DNA of 64,000 nucleotides from CAZRHR01 sp964599915 (GTDB taxonomy: Bacteria > Bacteroidota > Bacteroidia > CAIKAF01): contig CAZRHR010000005.1 of NCBI GenBank assembly GCA_964599915.1, forward strand, positions 1-64,000, read 5' to 3'. Position 1 is the first letter of the stretch, and each line of letters starts with the position of its first letter. The translations under genes and the position numbers were made by a program. Below the pieces are notes generated by a model, which was given only the letters and a program-made list of their open reading frames with translations, searched no databases and was not told the origin of the DNA. Shown here in pieces: positions 49,059-57,214 of this stretch.

Positions 49059-51773
49059 CTAGGGAATCAAATTGATGTTCCCATTGAGAATGGTTTCCGT
49101 ACCAGAAACATCTCTCACCCGAATGCGATACACATACACATCGGATTTGAGAACACCACCCAAATTGTCACGAGAGCCATTCCATGGTTTGTTAAGGTGG
49201 TTTGTGAAATACAACAACTCGCCCCAACGGTCAAAAATCCACATTTCATATTCCACGAAATTCATGCCTTGCGCCATAAACGTATCGTTCATGCCATCGC
49301 CATTGGGGGTGAACGTGTTGGGCACGTAAATGGCCGGCATATGTTTAATTTCGATAGGGAAATTCACCTCTGCCGTACATCCCCATTCATTGGTGATAAG
49401 CAAGTATCCCATGTAGGTGCCCGGTTCTGTGAAGGAATGAGAAAAACTGGATTGTGTGTACACTGCGCCATCACCGGTTTCCCAATACCAACTCACGGGT
49501 GGGGGAATGGAGGCTTCTGAAAACTGAACCACGGGATTTAAAATCGTGGTTACCTGAGGTGAGGTCACAGGTACGGCAATGGGTGTGGGTAAAACTACAA
49601 TGCTCTTGCTGATGGTATCTGAACAATTGTAGGCATTGGTTACAATCAATTGGACGGTATACGTTCCAGCATTGTACGTAACTACTGGACTTGGGTCCGT
49701 GGACATGAGGTTGTTGTCCAAATCCCAAAGATAGGTGAGGTTGGTGCCGCTTCCCGGAACGGATAAATTCCCTAGTTGCATGGTAAAGGTTTCGCATACG
49801 GGGCCTGGCGGTAGGTTAAAGTCTGCCACGGGGTCATTATAGACCTCAATGGTGAGTGCGTCTGAAGCCGCTTTTCCACAACTATCTGTTACAGTTAATA
49901 AATACTGTGTGGTGGTAGCCGGTAAAAGATTTTGTAAATCTAAGGTGGTTGAGCCATCTGACCAAGCATACTGGAGTGTTGGCCAGCCGCCTGTAACTAC
50001 GGGGTTAATGTTGGAGGTAAACCGTGGGCAGGTGACAAAAATGTCCGGGCCAACATTTACCGTGATGGGATCTAGATTTCGTATGGTAAGGGTTTGGGTA
50101 AAGGGAACGGTGGTGCCGTCACATAACGTATCGACAATGGTTAAAGTAAGGGTTTCATTTCCTTCTGGCGCCCCATCGGCTAAACCATTGATGGGAATGG
50201 AAATGCTGGTTTGATTGGGGGCAAAATTCACGATGGTACTTAGGTTGGGATAATCCGTTCCATTGGTTGCTGTACCTGTGATTTGTATAGGAGCCGTAAG
50301 GGGTTGGTCGGTATTGACATTTCGGGTAATGGTGAAGGTGGCGGTTCCACAATCTTCAATAATTGAGGTCTTGTCCAAAGTAAGACCAAACCCTGCCGTG
50401 TTGGGCGCAAGGAAAGTAATAAAAGTGGAATCGGTATGGCTGGTGCCACACACATCGGTTACGGTAAAAGGAACCCATCCGGTGGCAGTAGGGACGAAGG
50501 TGTAGTTTTGGGTGGTGGCAGCCCCATTGTTCCAACTAAACGTGTAAGTGGGCGCACCGCCCGTGTAGGTTCCATTTAAGGTTCCTCCGTTACAATCCAA
50601 CGTTTGGTTGGGACCTGCATCTGCAATCAAAGGCTGGTAATCCTGAATCAAAAAGCTAATGGCGGTAGAAGCTGTGTTGCAGCCAGTGCCTTGTACATTG
50701 ATGAGAATGGTTTCGCTTCCTTCTACCAAAGCATCTGTAATGGGAACGATATTGATGGTGGCGGATGCCTGTCCGGGCGCAAAGGTGATGGAACTTGGGA
50801 TGTTCTGATAATCCACCCCATTGGTGGCGGTACCGCCAATGTTTAGATTTACCGTTAAAGGCGTATTAAGGTTATTGGTTCGGGTAATGACAAGCTGAGC
50901 GGTTCCGCAACCTTCATTGAGCAAGGTATCAATGGCTGAGGTGGTATTGTTGGCTACGGCAAGGGATAAGTTGGTCGATTGAAATGAACCCGCTTGAAGA
51001 AAAACCGCAGAATTCAAAGCCCCGTCTAAAGCATCTGCTACTGCCAGTGTAATGGTGTACGTGGAGCAAGGAATTACCCGCACCGCAGCCCAAAGAGGAA
51101 CGGTTGCGCCACCAAAATTATGCCCTTGGTTTTGGTTGCAGTTATCCACATAATACTGACAGTTTACACAAGGACCAGTGGCACATCCCCAGTTTTGGCC
51201 GTTGTTTACATTGTTGATGGTTACCGGTGTATTGGCTGTTCCTGGAACAATGGCTACATTCTGATTCACATAATTTCCACCGGCCGGATTCGGGCCAGAT
51301 AAAAAGAAAGCAAAGGCATCATTGAAAGAGGAGTTTACGTAATCATTATATTCTGAAGACGCGAACACATATCGAAACTTGATGGTGTCTCCTTGTGGGA
51401 TAAAATTGAAGGTTAAAACTGCCGCATTATTGGTGTTAATCCCATTAATCAACTGAGAAAGTGGAGGAAAACCAGGTGTGCCTGCACCCGTTTGAAAGTT
51501 TCCCGGAGCAAAGCCATTGGGCGGATTAATTTGGCAAGTAGATAGCACAATGCCACTGGTTAAACCCAGATTTGAACCAGCTCCATTGAAGGTCCCAATT
51601 TGGGTATTCGGATTGCCTTGAAAGGTTACATTTGAAATTTGCGCTCCCGCCCCGACCAGTACATTTTGTACGTATTGGGTCGGCGTTTGCCCACCTGCCG
51701 TAGTTACCTGTGAAAAAATAAACTGTGGAAGGGCTAGAAAGCTAAATAGGATAAAATGTAACCAGTGTTTCAT
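49059..51773 (-). CDS. T9SS type B surface protein with choice-of-anchor-L and Calx-beta domains
   Basis: A 904-residue secreted protein. The signal peptide (about 1-22) is followed by a choice-of-anchor-L domain (about 30-260) with LTSGIVLST and FRYVFASSEYNDYVNSSFNDAF. Two Calx-beta-like repeats (about 275-375 and 465-555) have GTATNGVDYQNIP and GTATNGTDYPNLS. PKD-like domains follow, and the end is a type B T9SS / gliding-motility C-terminal domain (VPNTFTPNGDGMNDTF ... FDRWGELLYF ... WNGSRDN ... VYVYRIRV). Such proteins are surface adhesins or motility-linked matrix proteins. An exact TATCTTTG box lies 22 nt upstream. Paralogue D follows 35 nt downstream. Confidence 0.9.
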   Translation of the reverse strand: MKHWLHFILFSFLALPQFIFSQVTTAGGQTPTQYVQNVLVGAGAQISNVTFQGNPNTQIGTFNGAGSNLGLTSGIVLSTCQINPPNGFAPGNFQTGAGTPGFPPLSQLINGINTNNAAVLTFNFIPQGDTIKFRYVFASSEYNDYVNSSFNDAFAFFLSGPNPAGGNYVNQNVAIVPGTANTPVTINNVNNGQNWGCATGPCVNCQYYVDNCNQNQGHNFGGATVPLWAAVRVIPCSTYTITLAVADALDGALNSAVFLQAGSFQSTNLSLAVANNTTSAIDTLLNEGCGTAQLVITRTNNLNTPLTVNLNIGGTATNGVDYQNIPSSITFAPGQASATINIVPITDALVEGSETILINVQGTGCNTASTAISFLIQDYQPLIADAGPNQTLDCNGGTLNGTYTGGAPTYTFSWNNGAATTQNYTFVPTATGWVPFTVTDVCGTSHTDSTFITFLAPNTAGFGLTLDKTSIIEDCGTATFTITRNVNTDQPLTAPIQITGTATNGTDYPNLSTIVNFAPNQTSISIPINGLADGAPEGNETLTLTIVDTLCDGTTVPFTQTLTIRNLDPITVNVGPDIFVTCPRFTSNINPVVTGGWPTLQYAWSDGSTTLDLQNLLPATTTQYLLTVTDSCGKAASDALTIEVYNDPVADFNLPPGPVCETFTMQLGNLSVPGSGTNLTYLWDLDNNLMSTDPSPVVTYNAGTYTVQLIVTNAYNCSDTISKSIVVLPTPIAVPVTSPQVTTILNPVVQFSEASIPPPVSWYWETGDGAVYTQSSFSHSFTEPGTYMGYLLITNEWGCTAEVNFPIEIKHMPAIYVPNTFTPNGDGMNDTFMAQGMNFVEYEMWIFDRWGELLYFTNHLNKPWNGSRDNLGGVLKSDVYVYRIRVRDVSGTETILNGNINLIP

Positions 51774-51795
51774 GGGAAAGTGCTAAGGCTATAAC

Positions 51796-51803
51796 CAAAG
51801 ATA
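51796..51803 (-). promoter_or_regulatory. -7 box TATCTTTG upstream of the type B T9SS gene
   Basis: An exact TAnnTTTG box on minus with 22 nt to ATG 51773, so a short leader of about 16 nt. It lies just after kdtA, which ends at 51832, and gives this unit its own start. Confidence 0.6.
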
Positions 51804-51831
51804 AGAGATTAACTTAAATCTTACCAGATTT

Positions 51832-53058
51832 TTAAGAAAAACTTAACCCCCTTTTTATCTGTTCTAAAACTTGTTGGCTGGTCAGTGGCTCTAAACTAAA
51901 CCAGTTGTTAATCAGGTTTTTGGTTCTTGTTAAATGGGCTTCATCCCTGACCCATTGGAGGTAAGCAGGAATGAGGTCATGTGGACTTTTACCGCTATAT
52001 GCAATGCCCAATCTTACAAAGTTTTCCGCCTCCCTGCTTCGTTGAAAATGTGGCCCAAACAACACAGGTAGGCCATATACGGCCGGTTCTAGGACATTGT
52101 GCACTTGTTTCCCAAAGCCTCCGCCCACATAAGCTATTTTCCCCCAGCGGTAGCATTTGGATAATTCTCCTAAAACATCCATTAAAACCACACGGGGTGA
52201 GGTCCAAGGCGCCCCTTTTTCCAGTGCGGTCCAACGTTGTGTTTTTCCTTCCCATAGCTTTTCCAAATGAGAAAGAAAGGCTAGATCTATTTTATGTGGT
52301 GCAACCACCCAGGTCATGGACGGATCCGCCGCTATGAGGGCCTGTAAACCAGGAAGATCCTCAGGCCAAATGCTTCCTGCAATGGCCGTTTGTGCCGGTA
52401 AATGCCAAGCTGGTTCATTTTTCCATGGCCCTTCAGCAATGGCTTTCACCCTTTCTACGCGTGGATCTCCATCGCATTGAATGGGGGACAGGGTACGCAA
52501 ATGGGTCTTGCACCAATGAGCCGTTTCTTCGTCTTGGGCGGAGATGAAGGCCGCTTTTTCTAAGGCTTTTCGCCATGGAGCTGCCCACCATTTTTCTAAA
52601 AACTTGGATTTTCCCCAACGGGCCGCCACCAGTCCTACGGGGATTTTTCGCTGGTGTAACCCTTCCCACATGTGTAGCCAGATTTCCGCTTTTACAAAAA
52701 TCGCCAGCCTTGGACGTGTTTCGTCCAGAAAATGGGCCACTGCACTTGGCGTATCTACCGGAAATCCTATGACTGCGTTGGCAGGAAACTTTGGACCAGG
52801 TGAAAAAAAACCTGAAGGCGAGTAAAAGCTAAGTACAATGGGGAGCTCTGGTTTCCAAGCATGCAGTGCTTCTGCCACAGGACGAATTTGTTCCCATTCT
52901 CCTGCTGACGCACAATGAAACCATACGGGCGAATCCAGCTTGGCCGGCTTTGCTTTTCGCATGGCCATGCGTCCACGTGCTCCGGCATGAAAGGGTGCCA
53001 AGACTTCCTCCAGTCTTTTTAAACACACCATGCCGATCCCGTATAAAAAGCGAACCAT
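51832..53058 (-). CDS. waaA: 3-deoxy-D-manno-octulosonic acid transferase
   Basis: A 408-residue GT30 enzyme (KdtA/WaaA) that adds Kdo to the lipid A precursor at the inner membrane. VWFHCASAGEWEQIRPVAEAL (about 45-65) is the N-terminal signature, with the catalytic Glu in SAGEWEQ. GKSKFLEKWW, ISAQDEE and SIWPEDLP lie in the middle, and YVGGGFGKQVHNVLEPAVYGLPVLFGP (about 313-340) is the CMP-Kdo-binding C-terminal signature. The start codon shares one base with the stop of the upstream outer-membrane gene (TGATG), so the two are translationally coupled. Confidence 0.93.
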   Translation of the reverse strand: MVRFLYGIGMVCLKRLEEVLAPFHAGARGRMAMRKAKPAKLDSPVWFHCASAGEWEQIRPVAEALHAWKPELPIVLSFYSPSGFFSPGPKFPANAVIGFPVDTPSAVAHFLDETRPRLAIFVKAEIWLHMWEGLHQRKIPVGLVAARWGKSKFLEKWWAAPWRKALEKAAFISAQDEETAHWCKTHLRTLSPIQCDGDPRVERVKAIAEGPWKNEPAWHLPAQTAIAGSIWPEDLPGLQALIAADPSMTWVVAPHKIDLAFLSHLEKLWEGKTQRWTALEKGAPWTSPRVVLMDVLGELSKCYRWGKIAYVGGGFGKQVHNVLEPAVYGLPVLFGPHFQRSREAENFVRLGIAYSGKSPHDLIPAYLQWVRDEAHLTRTKNLINNWFSLEPLTSQQVLEQIKRGLSFS

Positions 53059-53810
53059 CAGGGATTGCGAAACTCGATATGCCTAAATTTATTCCTCGGG
53101 TAAAAGGGGATAATCCAGCCCGCTTTTACACCTAGCATCCACTCCAACCGATGACCTTGGTCCTGCGTGCCTAAATCGAATTGATAACCACGTAAAGAGG
53201 ATACGAAAAGCTGCATGACCTCAAGGTGAACGAAAAAGTTGATGGTTTTGGAATTTGAAAAATGGGTGTACCCCACAGATTGAGAAAACATCGCGCCTGC
53301 CGATAAGCGGTCATAGCCACGTAAGTAATCCCCTTCCAATTGGGGGACAAATCCGCTGAGCACGGAAATGCGGTTATGATATTCAGTGTAGCCGGCTCCC
53401 AATTGTAGGTGCAGACCGGAATTAGGATTATAATTTTTAAATGGAATAATTTTCCCCACGGTGGCCTGAAATGCCATGCCCCGAAAACTAACATCCACCG
53501 CTGGAAAAGATCCGTCGCCCGCAATTAAGGGAAGCACATTGGATAGCAAAGCGGCTTCTTTGGGTGCAGAGCCAAAAAAATAATGTCCTGAACCTCCAAC
53601 CAACCAATTGGATGCCCATTTATAGCGAACATCTCCACCAATGAGGTAGGCTGCATCATACCTTTCTCCCAAACTGCCAATGGGCACCATAAAGCCACCT
53701 GAGGCTGAAAGGGTAAACACCGAAAGTGAGCTGTCCTTTGGGCTAACATTTTGCCCACAAAGGATTTGCCCCCAAATGCCCAAAAGTAGAAATTGCCACC
53801 CTTTTTTCAT
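53058..53810 (-). CDS. Outer-membrane beta-barrel protein
   Basis: A 250-residue predicted barrel. I chose ATG 53810 (MKKGWQFLLLGIWGQILCGQ, signal peptide) over the frame start at 53834 because a near-consensus -7 box (TATTTTTA) ends 4 nt before it and the longer start lies inside a hairpin. The mature protein alternates hydrophobic and polar residues in strands with Tyr/Phe ends (for example WLVGGSGHYFFG, GLHLQLGAGYTEYHN). No family is recognised; an OmpW- or OM-beta-barrel-like role is plausible. It is coupled to kdtA through TGATG. Confidence 0.75.
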   Translation of the reverse strand: MKKGWQFLLLGIWGQILCGQNVSPKDSSLSVFTLSASGGFMVPIGSLGERYDAAYLIGGDVRYKWASNWLVGGSGHYFFGSAPKEAALLSNVLPLIAGDGSFPAVDVSFRGMAFQATVGKIIPFKNYNPNSGLHLQLGAGYTEYHNRISVLSGFVPQLEGDYLRGYDRLSAGAMFSQSVGYTHFSNSKTINFFVHLEVMQLFVSSLRGYQFDLGTQDQGHRLEWMLGVKAGWIIPFYPRNKFRHIEFRNP

Positions 53811-53814
53811 TGCA

Positions 53815-53822
53815 TAAAAATA
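53815..53822 (-). promoter_or_regulatory. Near -7 box TATTTTTA, 4 nt before OM-protein ATG
   Basis: One mismatch (last base) to TAnnTTTG. It coincides with the T-tract of the upstream gene's terminator and is followed by TGCA and ATG 53810. Confidence 0.4.
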
Positions 53823-53853
53823 GCGCATTTCCATGGATTTGGAACATGCGCTA
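53816..53853 (-). terminator. Terminator whose T-tract overlaps the next promoter
   Basis: On minus, a stem of 13 pairs with one bulge: TAGCGCAT-TTCCA at 53821-53833 against TGGAA-C-ATGCGCTA at 53840-53853, a 6-nt loop, then TTTTT at 53820-53816. It should end the lipoprotein transcript just before the outer-membrane gene. Confidence 0.85.
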
Positions 53854-53878
53854 TCCTTGAAAAAGTGTTTGGATTAAA

Positions 53879-54322
53879 TTATGGAATCAGGATGTTGGCG
53901 AATTCTCCTGAAATGACCAAGGTATCTTGTGTGGTTGGGTTCACGTTGGCCGCAGATACGTTGAATGAGCCGCTGGCACGTGTCTGGCTTCTGGCACTTA
54001 ATGTGATGGTGCCTGAAACCCCCAAATAGGTATTCGTAATATTGGAAGTATCTGGAATATAGACAAAGGGTGCAAAACCTTGGAAGGTAAAATCCCCCAT
54101 GTTGATGGTTCCCTGTTGATCTGGCATGGCCATGGACAAATTGGCGCCGTCTTTTATACCGGCAATGATGAGGGTATCGCCTTCTTTACGCCCAAGTTGG
54201 GTGGAAGACTCCCATGCGAACCCATCGATAGTGGCATCAAGGCTACCCAAAACATTGAGCTTATCGCAGCTGCTCAAAAGTCCAAGACCGATAAGGCCTC
54301 CGATCCAATAGATTGATTTCAT
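53879..54322 (-). CDS. Small lipoprotein
   Basis: 147 residues. The signal peptide MKSIYWIGGLIGLGLL and lipobox LSSC (Cys19) mark a lipoprotein. The mature part is an immunoglobulin-like beta-sandwich of ~125 residues with few charged residues and no Cys pairs. It is reminiscent of DUF6252-type small lipoproteins of Bacteroidota, but I do not claim a family. It has its own terminator and lies 100 nt after the DPP11 gene on the same strand. Confidence 0.75.
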   Translation of the reverse strand: MKSIYWIGGLIGLGLLSSCDKLNVLGSLDATIDGFAWESSTQLGRKEGDTLIIAGIKDGANLSMAMPDQQGTINMGDFTFQGFAPFVYIPDTSNITNTYLGVSGTITLSARSQTRASGSFNVSAANVNPTTQDTLVISGEFANILIP

Positions 54323-54422
54323 GCGTTTTTTGCGGCAATATACAATTTTCTCTTTTTCTTAAGCCAGGGGTTAAAAGATAAAAGGCTGAATCTCTCGTCT
54401 TAGCGGCAATCTTTTTATTCCA

Positions 54423-56543
54423 TTAAAGTGGCAGGTTCATCTCTTTGATTAACCGGTCTCCACCCATTTGTTTATGAATGACAAAGCAAACATACCGGAT
54501 GTCAGCTACAATGTTGCGGCATCGATCCGGATCATAGATGATGTCGCTCATGGTGGATTCCCAAGAACGGTCGAAGTTTATGCCAATCAATTCTCCTTTG
54601 GCATTAAGTACAGGGCTTCCTGAATTTCCTCCGGTGGTGTGGTTGGAGGCGATGAAGGCCACCTGAAGCTCGCCTTCCGCATTGCCATAAGGACCCCATT
54701 GATTGGATTTAAGCAACGCCACGAAATCTTGACCCATGTGGAAATCCGGATCGTTGGGCAGGTATTTTTGAAGCATTCCTTTTGCCGTTGTATACCAATG
54801 ATAATACACGCCATCTGCGGGGAAATAAGGTTGCACTTTTCCAAAGGAAATCCTCAATGTGCTGTTGGCATCCGGATATAGTTGGCGTTGGCCGGGATGG
54901 TCTAAAAGATGAGACACGTACCGCTGTAAAAGCACGTCTCTTTGGGCAAAAGTTTTCTTCGCGTTGGGTTCGAGTACATTGATTCTGGTGTCATCTAAGG
55001 CTTTCACCAGCAGCATTACAGCATCTTTTTGCATTCTGCGCGCGGCATGCCCATCGGGGTGTTCAAGGGCAGTTATCACGGACGTAGAATCTGCGAAAAT
55101 ACTTTCTTTATACAGAGCTGCTGTGTATTTACTTAGTCCGGTGGCGCGGATGGCGCGGACTTGCTCGGTGGGCAAATATTTCTCAGGGGTGTGTTTTAAA
55201 AAGGAGGGCCACACCGCCTCAAAAATGGCCGCATCTACTGCTTTATCCCATTGCCCATAAAAAGCACGCGCTTGAAGGATGAGTTGGTCGGCCAAAGGTT
55301 TTAATTTCCCCTCTTTCTGTAGGTTGTTTTGTTCGAAGGTAAACTTCATGAATTTCTGAGCAAACCCTAGAATTTCCGGACCCGAGGAAAAAAGTTCACT
55401 GTAGGTATTGAGCGCCATTAAATCCTCAGAGGATCCGGCATAAAGTTGATTGAATAAGTGCAAGACTTCTTGGGGGCCGCCGGACATTAAATAGGCGTTT
55501 TCCTGGGCCAATTTTACATCCATGGCCCCTAGTTTTTTAAGTCCCCGGTTTTCTCCAATCCATTTTTTCCAGTAATTGGCAATGCGACTTTGTTTGGCGG
55601 CATATCTGAGGGTAAGGGCTTCCGAATCACGCATGGCGCGGTTGATGACAGATAAGGCGCGATCCCGAATCTCTATGCGTGCCGGATTAATTTTCTCCAT
55701 TAATAATTTTACCGCGGCGGCGGGTAGGTATTGTTCCGTTCTACCGGGAAAGCCATACACCATGGTAAAGTCATTTTCTTTCACGCCATTTAGGGAGACT
55801 TGTAAATGCCGAATGGGGGAATAAGGCTTATTTTCCGGGGCGTAAGCTGCCGGAAGGTTTTGGGCATTGGCGTAGACCCGAAACACAGCAAAATCTCCTG
55901 TATGCCTAGGCCACATCCAATTGTCTGCATCATACCCATACTTTCCTATGTAAGAGGGAGGCGTGAGAACAAGTCGAATGTCTTTAAAAGTTTCTTTTAC
56001 AATAAGTTGGTATCTATTTCCATAAAAAATGGGTTTGATTTCGGCCGAGTAATGCGTCCCTTTGGTGGCATCTTCAATGATGCGACGCATGTTTTGCTGT
56101 CTTTGGGCTTCATTATTTTCCGCCCCCATTTGGACCATGGAAGTAACATCTTCCATTCGCACAATGCGGGTTGCTGTAAGTCCGGGGCAGGGAATTTCAT
56201 CCTTTGGCGTCACCGCAAAGAAACCATCTCTGAGATAGTTTTTTTCCAGTGAGCTGGCTTGTTGGATATAATAATAACCACAATGGTGATTGGTAAACAA
56301 CAGACCTTGAGACGATACCAACTCAGAGGTACAGCCTCCACCAAAAATAAATACGGCGTCTTTTAAAGAAGCTTGGTCATTGGTGTAGAGGTCTGCGTAA
56401 GGAATAGATAGCCCCATTTTTTGCATGTTGGCTTGTACAGAGGCTGGCATGGCGTAAGGCAACCACATGCCCTCTACTGCCCAAACATTTGCAAAACAAA
56501 AACTTACAATAATAGCCCATCCGGTGAGAACGACATTGCGCAT
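54423..56543 (-). CDS. S46 dipeptidyl peptidase, DPP11-like (acidic specificity)
   Basis: A 706-residue periplasmic serine exopeptidase. I chose ATG 56543 (MRNVVLTGWAIIVSFCFANVWAVEGMW); the TTG at 56567 lies inside an exact promoter box. TNHHCGYYYIQQ holds the catalytic His and GGNSGSPVLN the Ser. Counting 18 residues after that Ser gives Arg in NFDRSWES, the position that is Gly in DPP7 and Arg in DPP11; Arg favours Asp/Glu at P1. The enzyme removes dipeptides from extracellular peptides and would supply acidic amino acids to the symporter at 27539. It is transcribed alone and is divergent from apaG. Confidence 0.9.
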   Translation of the reverse strand: MRNVVLTGWAIIVSFCFANVWAVEGMWLPYAMPASVQANMQKMGLSIPYADLYTNDQASLKDAVFIFGGGCTSELVSSQGLLFTNHHCGYYYIQQASSLEKNYLRDGFFAVTPKDEIPCPGLTATRIVRMEDVTSMVQMGAENNEAQRQQNMRRIIEDATKGTHYSAEIKPIFYGNRYQLIVKETFKDIRLVLTPPSYIGKYGYDADNWMWPRHTGDFAVFRVYANAQNLPAAYAPENKPYSPIRHLQVSLNGVKENDFTMVYGFPGRTEQYLPAAAVKLLMEKINPARIEIRDRALSVINRAMRDSEALTLRYAAKQSRIANYWKKWIGENRGLKKLGAMDVKLAQENAYLMSGGPQEVLHLFNQLYAGSSEDLMALNTYSELFSSGPEILGFAQKFMKFTFEQNNLQKEGKLKPLADQLILQARAFYGQWDKAVDAAIFEAVWPSFLKHTPEKYLPTEQVRAIRATGLSKYTAALYKESIFADSTSVITALEHPDGHAARRMQKDAVMLLVKALDDTRINVLEPNAKKTFAQRDVLLQRYVSHLLDHPGQRQLYPDANSTLRISFGKVQPYFPADGVYYHWYTTAKGMLQKYLPNDPDFHMGQDFVALLKSNQWGPYGNAEGELQVAFIASNHTTGGNSGSPVLNAKGELIGINFDRSWESTMSDIIYDPDRCRNIVADIRYVCFVIHKQMGGDRLIKEMNLPL

Positions 56544-56564
56544 ACCTATTTTTTTTCGTGTCCT

Positions 56565-56572
56565 CAAAAGTA
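56565..56572 (-). promoter_or_regulatory. -7 box TACTTTTG upstream of DPP11 gene
   Basis: An exact TAnnTTTG box on minus with 21 nt to ATG 56543, so the leader is about 15 nt. It rules out the TTG at 56567 as start. Confidence 0.6.
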
Positions 56573-56667
56573 GGATTTCCCACGGTAAACCTCACCCAAA
56601 TGCGTTGCGAAAAAAAAGTTCAGCCTTCGTGATTTTTGAAAATAATTGCTGTATTATTGCAAGTGAC

Positions 56668-57060
56668 ATGGGTGTAGTCTCAAAAATCACAAACGATATC
56701 TCTGTTTCTGTTGAAACCAAGTTTCGAGAGAAGCAATCTGATGTAGCCAATGGCTACTTCCTTTTTTCTTACTTTATCACCATTGAGAATTTGGGACAAA
56801 CGCCTTGTCGTTTATTGAGAAGGCATTGGCATATTTTGGATTCTTCCGGTGAGTACAGAGAAGTAACCGGAGATGGTGTGGTAGGCGAACAGCCGCTTCT
56901 GCGCCCGGGTGAGCGATTTTCGTATGAGTCTGCTTGTAATTTTACTACGGAGATTGGTAAAATGCATGGTACGTTTTTCATGGAAAACTTGCTGACCCAT
57001 GCTACTTTTCAGGTGACTATTCCTGAATTTTTAATGGTTATGCCAGCTAAGCTTAACTGA
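56668..57060 (+). CDS. apaG: ApaG (DUF525) protein
   Basis: A 130-residue small beta-sandwich protein of the ApaG family. I chose ATG 56668 (MGVVSKITNDISV), the normal ApaG start; the long open frame upstream reads through the DPP11 promoter. YFITIENLGQTPCRLLRRHWHI, GVVGEQPLLRPGERFSYES and GTFFMENL are typical. ApaG proteins have an Fn3-like fold and are linked to Ap4A and Co2+/Mg2+ resistance in enterobacteria; the molecular function is not settled. Divergent from the DPP11 gene. Confidence 0.92.
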   Translation: MGVVSKITNDISVSVETKFREKQSDVANGYFLFSYFITIENLGQTPCRLLRRHWHILDSSGEYREVTGDGVVGEQPLLRPGERFSYESACNFTTEIGKMHGTFFMENLLTHATFQVTIPEFLMVMPAKLN

Positions 57061-57201
57061 TTTTCTTCTTTTTCCTTAGTTCGTCTTTAAAACCGCTTGA
57101 TTTTAGATGAAGCGCTGTATCTTTCATGAAAACTTAGCCGCAAAAGGTTGAGAATTAAGAATTGATAAGACGAAAAACTTTTTACACCCACCTTTCAACT
57201 T

Positions 57202-57209
57202 TACCTTTG
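57202..57209 (+). promoter_or_regulatory. -7 box TACCTTTG, 5 nt before sensor kinase ATG
   Basis: An exact TAnnTTTG box, then CGTTT, then ATG 57215. This predicts a leaderless mRNA for the sensor-regulator unit. Confidence 0.6.
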
Positions 57210-57214
57210 CGTTT

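Noticed and set aside
56467..56667. Long N-terminal extension of ApaG
   Set aside because: It reads through the divergent DPP11 promoter and start; ApaG proteins are about 125-130 residues.
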